Of a stretch of 64,000 nt of DNA, positions 63,251-64,000 are shown piece after piece (position 1 is the first letter of the stretch; the number at the start of each line of letters is the position of its first letter). The DNA lies in the NCBI RefSeq assembly GCF_016859285.1, contig NC_053415.1, positions 17,617,001 to 17,681,000 of the forward strand, read 5' to 3'. The notes under the pieces are model-generated. The model ran no database searches. It was not told the origin of the DNA and worked only from the letters and a program-made list of their open reading frames with translations. Source of the DNA: Xiphias gladius (taxonomy: Eukaryota; Chordata; Actinopteri; Istiophoriformes; Xiphiidae). The position numbers were made by a program, and so were the translations under genes.

Positions 63251-64000
63251 GGTGTTACTAATGAGAAGTTGTACATGTGAGACTGATTTGTGTTGAATGT
63301 GGTTTGGCTCATGTTCAACACATTCAACACATTCCTTTACTCTCCTGGTCATACTTTTGTTTTCTACAGTTTTTCATTTCTTTATTTATTAAAATTTCCA
63401 AGAACCGCACATTTAAATGCTCTTAAAAAATGTTTTCTAAAAGTGAAGAAGATGACACATTTATCAAGGGTCCCACTTCTACTCAGAGCAAAGTGGAGGA
63501 ATAATACTCAAGACCAGCTCTTAAGTGATGATTAACGATGAATTAATTACATGTATACTTTGAGTGGGAATAGATACATGGATTTGCCCTGCATCTGCCA
63601 TATTATTTATTCTTTTTTGTAAAAATCCTTACATTTTCTCAGTGATGTGTTATTTTCTAAAACATACAGTGTATGGCTTGATTAAGTTTTCTATAAATTC
63701 CTTAATATGTCCATATGTAAAATTAAAAGTGTAATATAGCTATAGTATATTTAATTATATAAATATCGAGGAAATAATAGAAAGTTTGGAATAGTGGAAA
63801 CAAAAAGAAAACCAAGCTGGAGAAGGAAAGAGATTATTATGAATAATGTTGATAATAACGGAAATGTTGTATCACAATGACAAGTGCAGACGATGAGGAT
63901 GCATGAAAAGTGACTGCAAACAAAATCAATGCAAGCTTTATTCTTGTTGTTTGTTTACTCCTGAGGAGTAAAAAAAAAGTGGTTTCACATCCTGACTAAT

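Overview
The window reads as a teleost fish nuclear locus. The evidence is multi-exon vertebrate genes with ordinary GT-AG introns, AT-rich introns, many CA/TG microsatellites, decayed Tc1-type transposons and several dispersed repeats of a kind common in ray-finned fishes. Five conserved genes and one Myb/SANT-type gene fill the left 38 kb. The right 25 kb has no gene I can support.

Layout: rab20 exon 1 (679-868, minus; the rest lies beyond the left edge). naxd, the ATP-dependent NAD(P)H-hydrate dehydratase, has 10 coding exons (3475-8921, plus). An unnamed trihelix (Myb/SANT-like) gene lies inside naxd intron 1 on the same strand (4212-5394). ing1, a PHD-finger chromatin reader, has 3 coding exons (11060-13223, plus). 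A complete RAD6-type E2, ube2a, has 6 coding exons (15905-19805, minus). ankrd10 starts at 37374 (minus) and has two candidate 3' ends: a terminal exon with its own stop at 24222, and a further exon at 21051-21283 that matches the mammalian C-terminus.

The order and orientation rab20(-) naxd(+) ing1(+) ankrd10(-) matches human 13q34 as I know it. Two things differ: cars2 is missing from between naxd and ing1, and a ube2a gene sits between ing1 and ankrd10. The genes are functionally unrelated (vesicle traffic, metabolite repair, histone reading, ubiquitin conjugation, ankyrin protein). This is conserved linkage, not an operon.

From about 38 kb rightward the sequence is intergenic or possibly intronic to a gene outside the window. 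It holds a GC-rich repeat-like block, a Tc1 element joined to a piece of a second Tc1 family, four copies of one dispersed repeat in the same orientation, a tandemly duplicated segment, and a 98-bp CA repeat.

I found no convincing new biological system. The best leads are about gene structure: the trihelix gene that could splice in frame into naxd; a naxd exon bounded by a (GT)n-rich acceptor and a GC donor; and alternative C-termini of ankrd10 separated by a Tc1 relic. All splice sites were read by eye. No alignments or database searches were run.
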